From Apricaphanius iberus (taxonomy: Eukaryota; Chordata; Actinopteri; Cyprinodontiformes; Aphaniidae), in the NCBI GenBank assembly GCA_028564705.1, contig JAPXFQ010000483.1:2480001-2544000 (forward strand): a stretch of DNA of 64,000 nucleotides. Reading direction: 5' to 3'. Below are positions 34,083 to 46,440 of the stretch, piece by piece. The notes under the pieces are model-generated. The model was not told the DNA's origin, searched no databases, and was given only the letters and a program-made list of their open reading frames with translations. The position numbers and the translations under genes were made by a program. Numbering within the stretch: the first letter of the stretch is position 1; each line of letters starts with the position of its first letter.

Positions 34083-34150
34083 ATGAACTGATGAAGCCTC
34101 TTGGATAAGAGGTGAAACGTCTTCCAAGACAAATTACCAAGTCCAGTTGC
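34083..34150 (+). ncRNA. Hammerhead-ribozyme-like motif (right Penelope arm)
   Basis: CTGATGA (34088-34094) is followed by a hairpin GCCTCTT-GGAT-AAGAGGT (34096-34113) and immediately by GAAA (34114-34117). This is the order of the conserved hammerhead core: the CUGAUGA box, stem II, and the GAAA box. Downstream GTCTTCCAAGAC can form a short stem III. Hammerhead ribozymes are known in Penelope-like elements. The exact stem I and cleavage dinucleotide are not settled by eye. Confidence 0.6.
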
Positions 34151-34224
34151 GTTTGATTGAAATTTCCTTGAGATAACCATGACCTGGATGAATGAGAATA
34201 TTCACAGGCTTATAGCTCCGGGTG

Positions 34225-34640
34225 GTTTATCAGTCTCTCCTCCATGTTGAATGAAGGACGAATGGCTTTGGCTGGACCTGCCCCCTGTGAACTGGGTCAG
34301 AGCCATCATGTCACCAGGTTCCTGATTGGTTGACGCGGCTGGAGTTCAGACTTTTTCAACTTCAGCAGACTTGTTCACGCGCCGCAAACGCCTCACTCGC
34401 ACAAATCCTCCGCGCAGATCAGGCAGAAAAGCGTTTTTGCAACGCAAATCCGCTTAATTCATTTTTGGTGTGTACGTACCATAAGGGATAGCCCAGGCAC
34501 CCTACGGAGGAAACCAATTTCAGCCGCTTGTATCCATGATCTCGTTTTTTTGGTCAACATCCAGAGTTCGTGACTATAGATTAGGGTAGGACCACGACAG
34601 ACTGGTACAGCACCAGCATAACTGCAGACTTCTTACCAAT
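34225..34640. other. Spacer with a short repeat fragment
   Basis: About 34495-34610 (CACCCTACGGAGGAAACC, CCGCTTGTATCCATGATCTC, GAGTTCGTGACTATAG) looks like the inverted 3' end of a LINE ORF common in fish. I could not assign it to a clade. The rest is unassigned. Confidence 0.4.
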
Positions 34641-34789
34641 CTGCCTAAATGCTAAAATTTGATATCAAAATGTAATATCTCCTAAAAAGTAAATAAAGAT
34701 ATAATCAATCGCAAAATTATTTCCAAACACAGTTTCTCAAAGTGCTTTATAGATTTAAAATGACCCCACAACCACCCTTCAAAAACCAA

Positions 34790-37700
34790 AAATATTAATC
34801 TCAACTACACCCCATCCCAACCCTACCCAACCCATAAGCCCCTGACACTCACACACACACATTAAAGGAAAACAAGAAGAAAGGCTACTAGCGTCAACTG
34901 CGAACCCGAGAGATGCCCGCAGTGCCGAGCCCCAGCGGGTGCTCCGCCCGGTTAAACCGGCTATTACTCCCATGGGCGGGCCCGCCAGGAACCGGAGGAG
35001 CCACGAACCATGGGCACCCCACCCCCCAGCTGCCTCCAACCAGGGACCAGCCGAATAACAAGAGAGAGTTCCCCCGCTCGCCGCCAGGCAGGCAGAAGGA
35101 GGACCCGCAGGCCAACCGAGCAGGACAACACAACGCTGCCGCCGGCCACCGCCGGATAGAGCCTTACCGCACCGTCCAACAAACCCAGCCCCGCTCTCGC
35201 ACACATCCAACACGCCAGGGATGAGTCAACAGCAAGAGCCACAGCGGATGTACGGCACAGGCCGCCGCGCCTGGCACCTGGACATCCAGATCTTCCCAGC
35301 TCCAGGGTTCCCGGAGATCCCGCGCACGTGGGGCGCCAAGATCAGGGCCCAGCCAATGTCAAGCGGACAGCACACCAGGGCCGAACAGAACCCAGGCCAG
35401 CATGTAAGTCGCTGGAACCGCAGGAGGACTGGCGCCAGGCACGGTCAAACCGAACCACCACCGGAACGGCAAACCAACCTATTCTACAAAACCCGGCACC
35501 TCCCATAAGAGGGTGCCCCAGTCAATATCCAAAGGGAGGACATCGGCCCGAAACCAGCGGCCAGCCCGACACCACCGGCGAGACTCAGCAAAGGGTGTCG
35601 GAGCGAGCGTGCCATGGACCCGCCCTGCCCGACATGCACCCAGGGACCGAGCCGGGCCGCAACCGGGACCACGGCCCCATTGCAACAGAGAAGTCATCAG
35701 CAACCTAGCGGGCGAGGAGCAAACCATCAGCCGACGTGTGACTGGAGGAAGGGAAAGAAGAAATGCATCAGGCCAGAGAGCAAGCCAAACGACCCAACCT
35801 GACAGGTAGACATAGACAGATAGAGACACTCATAGCGTACCCTCTGACCTCTCATGTGTACACCAATTCTTAACAATAAGACAGGACATCCGAAAAAAGT
35901 ACGCTATAACCCTCATTCCATGACAATTTTGTACACTATACTCCTACCGATACTCCCAGGCCCAGGGACAGACGCAGTAGAGAACCCTTGCTTGCAAATC
36001 CCACGAGAGAGACAGACTTTGCCCCACCAGGAACGGGGACAAGTAGACCGCCTAAGGCCCCACACCGGCAAGAGCTAGGCCCACCGAGCCCAGACCGGCC
36101 GTTCCAAGACGGCGTGATTGTTCGATTCCGGTAGCTCCGACAGGATGGTCCCTCGAACAGGGTTTGTGAAAGAGACAGCCACTCTGCCGCCGCAGCTCAA
36201 TGTAGGTGTTTGTTGCGTGTTGTTTCATAATGTGGCACATAAAAACAGAGACATGGGAATTACTGCCGGGTGAACCCCCATCTCCCGCGGGCCCTCGGAG
36301 TGTCTAGATGCGTTTAACCGATGTTGGTGCCGTGAAGCACAAGGCGAGGCAACAACGGTGCCTCGCCTGTGGCGCCCAACAGCGAGCCAGGTCCCTACAT
36401 GTGCGTTTCCCTGTAAATGTTGCAAGTGTAGGCGTGTCTATAAAATTGCTCAACTAAAAAATCGGACCCAGGCGCGCCACCGGGAGTGGCGAAGACGGTT
36501 AGAAAGCTCCATCCCGCGTCCGCCAGTGACGTGCCCGACGGTCACGCCAGGCCTTGTGAATGGGTAGAGATGAAGGAGCAGTGGACAGAGGCATTGGGAT
36601 GGGGAGAAAGAATATACTGGGGTGACCCATTGGCCAATACCCCAGGGAGCCAGCGTCCCCTGCCTGACTCCCATATTAAGGCACGTTCTCGACCGCGACC
36701 ACCAGGGTTTGGGAGTGCCCCAGCACAGTCCAGTCGGGGCCCACGGCAGCGGGACTACCGCCGAGCGATGGGTGGGCGGCAGTCCAACCAACCCCCATGC
36801 CAGGGGCGATACCTAAATCCTCCCCAACCTTCATCACTGCTAACATAAACACAGGGTGTCACTAGACACAACCCAGGTTGAGTTTAGCGCCGTCAAACCC
36901 TCAGACGCCCTCGCACTCTCCGTCCCAAGCGCACCCCGATAACCGAAAGAGGCGCCTGTGCTAGATGGTGAGAAAAAGGCCTCGGCGCAATAAGAGAACG
37001 CAGGCAACCGCCAAGCGACACAATGGACCCCCCGGGCACGGAGGCCGGAACCCGGCGCACTCACGCGACTCGGGCCCGGGTGACCCCCGGAGCAGGATGC
37101 CGACGGCCAGGGCCCTGAAGCAGTGAGCAAACCGAATGTCCCAACGCGGCCAGTGCCCGACAGATCCCTCCAGCCTATTCTACTACCTGCCCGAGGGTGG
37201 CCTATGGTCGTGGCAACCGAACCCAGTCAATCGTCCACCCACCAGCCCCACACCCCCCCAACTGGTGCAGTTCCACCGTGGAGGGCCGACCAACACCCGT
37301 CCAGAGCCCCCCACCCAGAGCACCCCCGGCGAGGCTAAAGACGAAGACCCAGAGAGCCATGCCAGTGTCAATCTATAGGGGCGCAGATCCGGCGCCCGGA
37401 GAAGATATTACACGGCACGGCCACCCGCCACGGCCCATCATTGTCGCTCGGACGCCCGCGTACGCGGCAAGCGGCCACACCGGGGAGCAAGCGAAAAGAC
37501 AGGAAAAACCAGCCCTGGGAGTATGGAAATGGGCAGCTAGGCGCCCCAGCCCAACGGCACCACGTACCGACCACAGCCACCCCCGCCTGCCGGGCAACAC
37601 GACGGCGGGGTAAGCGCCCCCCCCGCCGGCCAAGCCCCGCCAGGGGGCCCCAGACGGGGGGCGCGCCGCCCCAGAACACCGAGCCCCAGCCCAGTCCAGT

Positions 37701-37965
37701 CCCCCCCAGAGCAGCACAGAGACACCAGCCAGTAAACCCGTGTTCCGCCAGCACGACCCCTCTAAGGCGCCGCATGCACCACTAGGAGTCACCACACAAA
37801 GACCCCAAAGTCCCACCCCAGGCGAAAGGTCTCGGCACCTATCGCCGACCGCAAGTGGACCCACCCCCAAGTCCTCCCCGCAGTCACCACCAACCATTAA
37901 GCTCCACATCGGCAACCGTGTCCCTCAGAACGGAAACAAGGGCACGACCCACTAGTGGATGGACA
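34790..37965 (-). repeat. GC-rich block, probable 3' UTR of the adjoining L1
   Basis: About 3.2 kb of GC-rich, CpG-containing sequence abruptly bounded by AT-rich DNA on both sides. On the minus strand it follows directly after the 3' end of a decayed L1 ORF2 (38250 and up). It shares landmarks in order with 19066-21175. Many overlapping frames of 60-180 codons exist on both strands, rich in Pro, Arg and Gly, with no domain; I treat these as artefacts of composition. Confidence 0.65.
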
Positions 37966-38249
37966 ACGATCAAGGGTGACCAGAAAGTTGAACAGATGTG
38001 GAGGCAGATGCGTTTCTAAACCAATGTAATCCAGAAGGATAATCTCACATAATGATTAAATATTCAGAGTATTTTTATTTTTCCAGTTCATGAGGATATA
38101 TTCTTAGCGATGCATAAGGCGAGTTTAAAATAATTTGCATAGACCTTTGTATCCATGGTAACTTCATCTATATTTCCCAGCAAGCAAAACGCAGGAGCTA
38201 GGTTGTGATATATATCATTGTCAGACACTTTGATAGATCTTCACATAAT

Positions 38250-41200
38250 CTGGTAACAATATTTCTTAACAGGTGGGCAGAACCAAAGAGCATCATAGAA
38301 TTGTATGGTAGATTGCTTGTACATGTAAACAGTGTATCAGACGCGTATAACCCATCTTGAACATCCGTTGCCTGTAAAATGCACTCCTATGAAGGATTTT
38401 AAATATTGTATTATCGTAGATTAGGATTCTTAAAAATTTGAAGGTTCTTAATGAAAGTTTGAGACCAAGGTTTGGTCTATTGAGATGGACAAGTCCATCT
38501 CCCAATTTGAAATAGGAAGGCCTATTTGATTCATCTATCTATTTAAAGTTTTGTATGATTTTAGATAGCATGTTTGGGAGGGTTAAGGATTAAGGAAGTC
38601 TAAAACTTTTCCTGAATTTTAGGTAAATCAACTGTAATTGAGCCTAAATTTATTTTTTCTTATAATTATTTATTTTGTTGGTATTCTAAGAATTTATTCT
38701 TGTCAATTCCGAATTTGTGTAACCAATGTATTGACAAAAAGGGGATAAAGTCTGTTCCATCAAATATATGCTCCAGGTATTCATCCTTAACAACTCCAGC
38801 TGGAAAGTTAATCATTCATTTTTTGTAAGATATCTATCCGGGTTATTCCAGATGTGAGTACGCTGCATGACTAGAGAGGTCTTTGTCATTGTTAAAAATC
38901 CCACCAAGCTGTCAGAGAGGACCCCCCAGCTGAATATTTATACTTTTGTAACATCATTTGTTTATATTTGAGCTACACAGATAGGTAGATCTGAAAGTTT
39001 TATCTTATTGCATAGTGTCTGTTCTACATCTACCCTAGCCCTCATCGATATAACTGTGTTTTACCCATCTTGATGTGTATTGGAGTCTGTTGGCCTAAGA
39101 AATAATGACGAAGTTTGGTAGTGTCCTAAGACCATCCTTTATCTTTGACTTCTGTAGTTTTTGTAAGCGATACGTGGGGGTTTATCTATCCAAAGGGAAT
39201 TTAGAAACAGAAAGTCCAGAGATTCTAAACCAATCAGGGTAGATTGTTTGTCTTTGGATCATTGAGAATAAATAATTAATTCAAGGCAAAACCAGCATTT
39301 TTATTGTAGCTACCCTTCCAATACAGTGATATTGGAAGGGATTTCCACTTGCCAGATCATTTCACATTTTTAAAAGTGGGACTAGTTTAGCTTAGATAAG
39401 TTCTGCCAGTCTTGGTGAGATATGGATACCTAGATATGGTAATATTTCGGAACCGGAGCTGCAAAGCAACAGGAACTCTGGTAAGAACAGTTGATAGTTA
39501 AGAAGGACTGTAAGATTTAACCAATTTATGAATAGTCTGAAACTCTGAGTAAATTTTTATTACTCACTTACCTGATACAAGGAAAGTTTGTGAATGCTTT
39601 TGAACAGTAGTACATCATCTGCGTATAAACTGATTTTATGTTCTATTTTTGTGCATTGTATACCTTTCACATTGATTATTTTGCTGATTGCTGCTGCTAA
39701 ATGTTCAAGTATAAATATGCAAAGAAGGGAGGAGAAAGTGGACATCCCTGCCTGGTACCTCTCAGAAGAAAGAACCTTGATGATGTATTTGATTATGGTC
39801 CTAATACATGCTTTGTGAGCTGTAAAATATTTTTAACCATGTTAACAAAAGACTCCTGAAGTCAGAATTTTATTTAAGGCTGCAAAATAAAAAAAATTTC
39901 CAGTTAACTCTATCAAATGCTTTTATCTGCATCTAAAGAAATAATATATTGGTTTGGGACGTTTTTACAGTGGGAATAATCTATTAAATCTATTAATCTA
40001 CGTGAATTTGGTGGAAGAGAGCCTACCTTTTATAAAACCCGTTTGAACCGGTTGGAATATTAGAATGTTTATTTTCTCTATCCTTCCTTGCAAGAGCTTT
40101 TGCAAATTATTTTCAATCGCACATTGATAAGAGAAATCGACGATAACTGGTAGGAGACATAGTGTCTTTTCCTGGTTTTAATAGAAGATAGATGTAGCAA
40201 ATTCTTTTTGGTGGTATTCGACCATTTTCCTATGTTTCCTTTAACATTTTGTAAAAGTGTTGTGCAGAATATTCCAGAATTCTTATAGGAACTCTGCTGG
40301 AAATCCAACTGGACCTGGCGCTTTATTATTAGCATGGATTGGAGGGCCCACCTGGAGTACATACAACTGTTAGCGGATGAATCCAGGGCCTTTGCTTGAC
40401 GTCTGAAAGTTTAGGAAGAGTTAATTGTTATCCAGAAATTTGTACAATATCATTATTTGAAGGTTTATCTCTGGTGTGTAAACCGTCTCAAAAATACTTT
40501 GAAAGTGTTTTTTTATTCTTTCAGGGTCATATATTATATTCCCATTTTTGTCTTTGATTGCAGATATTTTGTAGTTTTTTTCTTATTTATTTTAACTGAT
40601 TAGCTAAGAAGCTAGCCTGATTTATTACTAATGTTCAAAGCTATAGTACTATTCAATAAGTCTTTGGATTTAAAAACTGCGTCCCAGTTTATTAATTATA
40701 ATTTAATTTAAAAAGCTCGTAATTTTGCTTTCCTCCTTGATTTAAATACTCTTAAGGAACCTCTCTTAATCCAGTGGAGGTTCTAAATGATTGTAATTAG
40801 TTATCGTTTCTAATTCACTTGGAACATGTTTTATTTTCTGGTTTCCTCTTTTTTATTTTCGTGTGAAATGAAATTGATTTTACCTCTATGGATCAACAAG
40901 CTCTTTCCCTGCTTTGCCATAGAGGTTATAGTTGGGTGAGAGTCGATGGCGACATACCAAGAGATCCATGTAAAAGTCCAATGTATGGAAAGCCTTCATG
41001 TCCTTTTTCAAATTATGTATAAATATATTCTTGTTATTCCTTAAGTAGATGGATGTATTAATATCGTCCAATTTTTATGATTTGAAGGGTTGCAATTTTT
41101 ATTTGCTAAATTTTAAAGAGAAACAGGAGCGTGATCGCGTGATCACTAAATAGGATGAAAGTGTGATCTCAGTGTCTGAGAATGTCATTCAAATCATGGT

Positions 41201-41460
41201 GAGCTGCGTGACTAACAAACAAATAAGTCCAAGTCTATGAATAGAGAGATGATGTACGTTATTGAGGTAAAAGAGTGGTATTTTCCTGTTCGTTGGGATA
41301 GTGTAATGGAAGCGATCGAGCCATGCATCTGCCAGAGTCCTATAATCGCGTCATGGTGAGGCTGGTTACGGTGAAACTATATCGTATAGGTTTGCCCATT
41401 CGGCGCGCCTGTAGTCTTGCGTGGTTAGCTGCGCCTGTCTAGTTTCTTTCATGTTAGGTG
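38250..41460 (-). pseudogene. L1-clade LINE ORF2, heavily decayed
   Basis: On the minus strand, scattered L1 ORF2 pieces lie in the right order. A fragment of the endonuclease end (SDHA... SCFSLKF near 41100-41140) comes first. RT fingers follow near 40260-40330 (PGPDGFPAEFYKE in mixed frames) and SLINVRLKIICKSS (about 40090-40130). Motif C, EHKISLYADDVLLF, is at about 39595-39640, and the C-terminal region MFKMGYTRL... is near 38330-38360. Frames change repeatedly, so this is an old copy. The GC-rich block at 34790-37965 follows its 3' end. Confidence 0.75.
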
Positions 41461-41985
41461 CCCAAAGGTATGAAATCTACATGAACAAGTGAGCAATCCA
41501 TGTGATTATGCCAGGTAGCCAGAAACCGAGAAGAAAGTGTAGAAAGAATGAGGGGGTCCCGTCACATTTGGGACCATATATACTAGACTTATACATAACT
41601 TTTATGGTTATTTATATATAGTTTTAATAATATAAATCTAACCTGCTGATCTGTAAGCTGTGTCTATTAAACTATGATTATTAGTATTTCTATTTATTAA
41701 TGAATTGACTACCTAGTCCGCAATTGGTCTAGAGGTTATAGCATGAATAGAAAATGGATGGTAGGTTATTCGGTCGTGTCCAATTACTGTTCATCAGAAC
41801 TATGTTGTTTTGTAAAAGGTACTTTCAAACTGACAGCGTTTTAAAATTTAGTCATGACAGGCTGATGCGCGAACGTCAGCTACTACAATAGGAGCCGTGT
41901 TACGATGGGTCCAAGAGTAGCAAAATAGCAGGCTATTGCTGATTCAAGTAGGTTTAAACTGTTTCTTGGAGGACAAACCTAAATT
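41461..41985. other. Unassigned sequence
   Basis: No gene or repeat recognised. Confidence 0.35.
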
Positions 41986-41989
41986 TGGA

Positions 41990-43800
41990 CAAAGTAAACT
42001 TAATTCTATTCAAAGTGTTTTTATCTGTTGTTGAAAAAGAAGTTGTGAATCAAGAGTGATTGCTAGGTATTTAAACTTCTGTACCACCTTAATTGTTTTA
42101 CCTTGCACAGAAACATGGGCATTATTGTCAGTATCTGCTCTTTTTAAGAAGTACATACAAACAGTCTGGGATATGTTCAAGTGTAGTTGGGATTTCTCAA
42201 GCCAGTTACACACATTTGTCATAGCATCTGTCAGTTCTTATGTAGCATGCTTTTTATCCTTTGCATGGACATACAGAACAGCATCATCGGCATACATTTG
42301 GCAGGTGACACTCGAAGGGCAACAACTTAGCAGAACATTTCTAAACAAACTGAAAAACAAAGGACCTAGCGCTGACTCCTGCGGTACCCCAAGATTGTTG
42401 TTACGCGATGTTGACCTTATTTTTTGTATCTTAACAAACTGTGATCTTGCAGATACCCATCTATTTTCTGAACCGCTTATTCCTCAAGGGGTCGCGGGGG
42501 GGCTGGTGCCTATCTCCAGCTGTCAACGGGCGAGAGGCGGGGTACACCCTGGACAGGTCGCCAGTCCATCACAGGGATCTTGCAGATATGTATGATTTAA
42601 TCCAATTTAAAATACTCGGGAGAAGTTAAAACTAGACAGTGTGGTCAACAGTATCTGGTCGTTAATGGTATCAAATAATTTTCTGAGCTCGATGAAAAAA
42701 GCACCAATGACACCGCCTGCATCCAGCTTTGATTTTATGTTTTATAGAAAGAAGTAAATCGCCATCTCAGTAGAATTATGTTTTCTACAGTCAAATTCCT
42801 TCCTCTTTAGAGTATATGGACTAATGTTAAGATACTCTACAATTCGCTCCACTACATTTTTTTTTCCATTACCTTGGAGACTGCTGGAAGTATGCTTATC
42901 GGTCTGTTGTGACTGGATTTTGCAGGACTTACTGGACTTAAAAAATGGTGTAATGACATTGCACTTCCAGGGTTCAGGGAAGGAACTTTTTTGTATGAAT
43001 TTATTCATAAGGGTGATATGAAAGATTCTTTGTGATTTAAAAATTAATATTATAACCATCCAAAATACATATTTGGCTTTAGAGCTTTTGAGGCTATATA
43101 CAGCTTTATCAATCTGTGACACTACCCACAAATTAAAAGAGAGTGTGTAGGCATTCAGTGGCATTGTTGTATGGAATCCTATATGGGGGCGGTTGCTTTA
43201 AATCAGTTCTTTAATTGAGTCTATAAAGTCATCGTTCAAAATTGTTGCAATGTCCCTTGGATCATGGATGTTCCCTGATTTCTCTGTGCACCATACAATT
43301 TCCTGTCAGTTTTTAATATTTGTCTAAACCTCTTTAGCATCTCCTCTTGCAGTGTTAATCATATTAATAAAAAAATTGCTATGGTGAATCACATTACCTT
43401 TACCACTTTATTTCTAAAAAAAGGAAATGTCTATCATTCACTCTTTTTGCTTTAAGTATGATTTTAAGATGATGATCTTGTGTTTTTCATTTATGTCCAC
43501 ATGGTTTCATTCAATCTCGGGAGGGTATTCTTCTTTAATGGGTTTCTTTTAATTTTTCTTGTAAATTCAGACAGTGTGTCTTAGATTGTAGAGTTTTACA
43601 ATTTCTAACTACAATTTGGGCAAACTTGTTAAGAACTGAAAAACACACATATGGCAGATAATTTTTACATTTTTGCTGCATGCTTCAGATGACTTTTGCA
43701 AATCAAGAACATGTTTAATTAACAGCTTTTTCCTGTTGGTTTTGTGCTCTATCATAGACAAGAAATCTTGCTTTATGTCTTTAGATTACAATGTTTTAAA
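41990..43800 (-). pseudogene. Non-LTR retrotransposon RT remnant, interrupted by a short repeat
   Basis: Minus-strand pieces in order: a linker region near 43150-43550; VYSLKSSKAKYVF and WKCNVITPFFKS (42950-43110); ERIVEYLNISPYTL and RKHNSTEMA (42760-42860); motif B as VPQESALGPLFF (about 42365-42400); motif C as MYADDAVLYV (about 42270-42300); and WLEKSQLHLNISQTVCMYF with KFKYLAITLDSQLLF (42020-42200). Stops and shifts break the frame. It is a different lineage from the L2 copies (it has no HSTETAL...LDLSAAFDTVDH version of those blocks). Clade not assigned. Confidence 0.75.
42456..42575. mobile_element. Short interspersed repeat with 13-bp target duplication
   Basis: GATCTTGCAGATA occurs at 42443-42455 and 42576-42588 around a 120-base insert that begins CCCATCTATTTTCTGAACCG and includes AGGCGGGGTACACCCTGGAC and GGTCGCCAGTCCATC. 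The insert splits the LINE remnant. Its start matches 13294-13347. The variable-length duplication suggests retroposition. Confidence 0.8.
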
Positions 43801-44880
43801 CTATAAAGTGCAGTTTAACTGTAAACCTTATTTTGCCCTTGAAGACTAAATCTAATGGAGTATGTTAATCAGTTTTGCAGGAAATTCCTTTTTAACTAAT
43901 CTCAGCAGACCCTGAAGGGTTTTGACTGAGATATTTAGCTCTGATTAGAGAAAAACAACTTTCTTGATATAGCCTCTTAGGCTTGTGGAACTGGATGAGC
44001 AGTCAGTGGTGTGTGTGTGTCTCTGTGTGTGTGGGTGTGGGTTTTTGTGTCATGGGGGCAGGACAGACCTACCTTCTCCAACCCCCAATCGCACCAACCC
44101 AGCTAGGTCCTTTGTTCCCTGATGATGTATGAGACAGCATCTCCCTTGGATTACCACAGGAATACGACAGCAGAGCAACAACACTCTTCCATAATAGAGA
44201 CTGATGGGACAGCTCCTACTTTCTTCACTTTGTCCACTACTAAGATTGAGTTGGCGTGGCACGGCAGGCTCTGACAGGGATCTTGGAAAACTTTGACAAG
44301 GGTCCTCGTAAGGGAAGACTTAACCTGACAGTGGCTCATGTCTGCTGGCTGTGCTGGGTTCCGCCACAGCCCCTGACAGATGGATGGATAGAAGGATGAT
44401 GTATGAGGAGACTATAGGGTAGATGGACAGGGACCTGCACAGGTCTTTGTGGCTTGGTGACAGTGGAGGTGAGGTGGGAGGGGGACATCATCCTTCTATC
44501 AAGGTCTTCCTGTTTCTCTAGGACATTCCTTGCATTACTTGGCTCCGAAAAACTCCACAAAACAAAACATCTTTCCACAAAACATTCAAAATGTCAGAAG
44601 AGGCCAATATTAGGTGTTGATTTTTCTGTGTAATTTTCAGTCAGTGTTCTAGATATATAGGAAAGTACAGATGAAAACAGACATATATTTGGAAATAATA
44701 AGATGAGAGCAAAGCAGAGCAAGACAATGATATGAAACAGTTGAATTGCAGAAAACAAGTTTAAAAACGTGTACTTTAAAAAGCCAAAAAAACAAGATAT
44801 ATGTGTACAACAATAACCTGGCATTAAAAGTCATTTACTAGTAGAAAAAACATGATCAAAATCCAAACTAAGTCTTTGCT
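43801..44880. other. Unassigned sequence with a GT-rich tract
   Basis: An imperfect (GT)n tract lies at 44009-44048. Frames on the minus strand (44050-44840) show no domain. Confidence 0.4.
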
Positions 44881-44929
44881 TGTAAAACTGCTATTTGATA
44901 TCAAAAATGTAAAATAAATCAAGGAAAGA

Positions 44930-45145
44930 TTACTGGACGTCAATATGAAAAGGTGTATAAAGCCATATTTGAAGCCTTCAAAGTGTAACAATAATCCACA
45001 AATCAAGAAACATGGAACTGTACAGAATCTTCTCAGGTTTAGTGAGCCAACAGAAATGACTGAAAAAGTGCTTTCACTCATTCAGGAGGTCACAGAAGAA
45101 CCTAGAACAACACCCAAAGCCAGCCTTGCCCCACAGTTGAGATGA
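44930..45145 (+). pseudogene. Tc1-like transposase N-terminal remnant
   Basis: The plus strand reads QKHGTVQNLLRFSEPTEMTE-like and SLIQEVTEEPRTTPKASLA segments (in related frames), resembling the linker and second helix-turn-helix of Tc1 transposases. The catalytic domain is absent and frames are broken. Confidence 0.5.
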
Positions 45146-45404
45146 GAGTTCAAGATGTTGTTTACCCCTGCAATAATATCAGTTCACAAAATAAGCAGAT
45201 AATAAAAAAACAATTAAAACTGACACATAGATTTTCTACATAGGGTAAATTGGGCCAACTACAGCTAATTGTACAGTGACTTTCAGAGACAGGTGCTAAC
45301 ATTTTTTCAATTACACTGACACATATATGAGGAGAAAAGACAAATGAAATACTGGTGCCCAGGGGGCAACTGATGAGAAACGAGCTGAACAGAAACACTT
45401 AAGA

Positions 45405-46440
45405 AACTGAAGTCATTATTTTTGGACCAAGAGGAAAGATCAAAAGAAAAATCAAGAATGAGTACACAGGTTCAGTTAATACAACTAAAAAATACTGATC
45501 AGGCACGTAATTTAGGTTTAATAATGAGCTCAGACCCAAACCTCCAGGGTCACATAGAAGCAACAATAAGGTCAGCTTTCTATCACCTTAAGAATATTTC
45601 TAGGATTAAAGGACTGATGTCACAATGGACCTTAAAAAAAATCATCCATGCATTCATCGTTATTCGGCTTGATTACTACAACAGCGTCCTCACAGGCCTA
45701 CCTAAAAAGTCAATCAGACAGCTGCAGCTGATACAGAACGCTGCTGCTGGCATCCTCACTAGAACCAGGAAAGTAGAACACATCACCACAGTTCTAAAGT
45801 GCTTCCTCTGGCTCCATGTGGCTCAGAGAATAGACTTCTAAATACTCCTGCTAGTTTATAAATCATTAAATGACTTAGCTCTAAAAGACATGTCACTATA
45901 GCAACTCCCCAAACCACTCAGTTCCTCCAAATTTAGTCTGCGAATCATCCGTAGAATCAGAACCAAACATGGAGAAGCAGCTGTCAGTTTCTATGTTCCC
46001 CTTATCTTGAACGAACCTCCTGATCACTGCAAAGCTGCTGATCAATTAAACTCTTTTAAATCAAGGATAAAAACCCTTCTATTTAGAGCTTAGTTTGAGT
46101 AATATTCTAATGTAATTTTTATGTGTATTATGTTTGATTGCTGTTTTTTTTTTTCTTTTTGGAGGGTTTTTTACTCTACCCTTAATTGCTGTTCTGCCGT
46201 TTTTACTATTTTTTATGCTTTTCCTTTCATGTTATATTTAATTTACTGGTACTGTCAGGAGGTGAAAATAATTGCTAATGGTCCTGAAACTAGCAAAATT
46301 TCAACTTAAGTCGTAATTGCTGTTTTACTTTCAATGCTTTTATACATCTAATTGCTGTCTTGCATGTTTGTTTCTTTTTTAAAACAACTTGAATTATCTT
46401 ATTAAACATGTGCTATATAAATAAAATTGCTTTGCCTTGT
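45405..46440 (+). pseudogene. L2/CR1-group LINE C-terminal remnant with 3' tail
   Basis: An open stretch (45422-45841) encodes the RT thumb and C-terminal region: RNLGLIMSSDPNLQGHI, SAFYHLKNISRIKGL, IRLDYYNSVLTGLPKKSI, QLIQNAAAGILTRTRK and WLHVAQRIDF, where a stop ends the frame. Sequence after it still encodes LLVYKSLNDLA, TKHGEAAVSFYVP and SFKSRIKTLLFRA. The tail ends CTATATAAATAAAATTGC near 46432. It resembles the copy at 17094-18275 more than that at 25465-27327. 5'-truncated and dead. Confidence 0.8.

Larger units (their letters stand above)
32710..34210 (+). mobile_element. Penelope-like element with inverted arms
   Basis: A 14-bp duplication TATAGCTCCGGGTG (32696-32709 and 34211-34224) brackets the insertion. 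Inside, the left part (32711 to about 33250) is an inverted copy of the right part (about 33637-34172), each carrying the 3' half of a Penelope-like ORF, its 3' UTR and a hammerhead-like motif. Only the right arm keeps the last ~38 bases (GATAACCATGACCTGGATG and onward). A YVDDTWV reverse-transcriptase motif lies at about 33561-33584 (minus strand). Such inverted partial copies at the 5' side are common in this class. Confidence 0.85.

Noticed and set aside
34779..37955. Many overlapping open frames of 60-180 codons on both strands in GC-rich DNA
   Set aside because: They follow from low stop-codon density; products are Pro/Arg/Gly-rich without domains, frames overlap on both strands, and the sequence is repeated at 19-21 kb.
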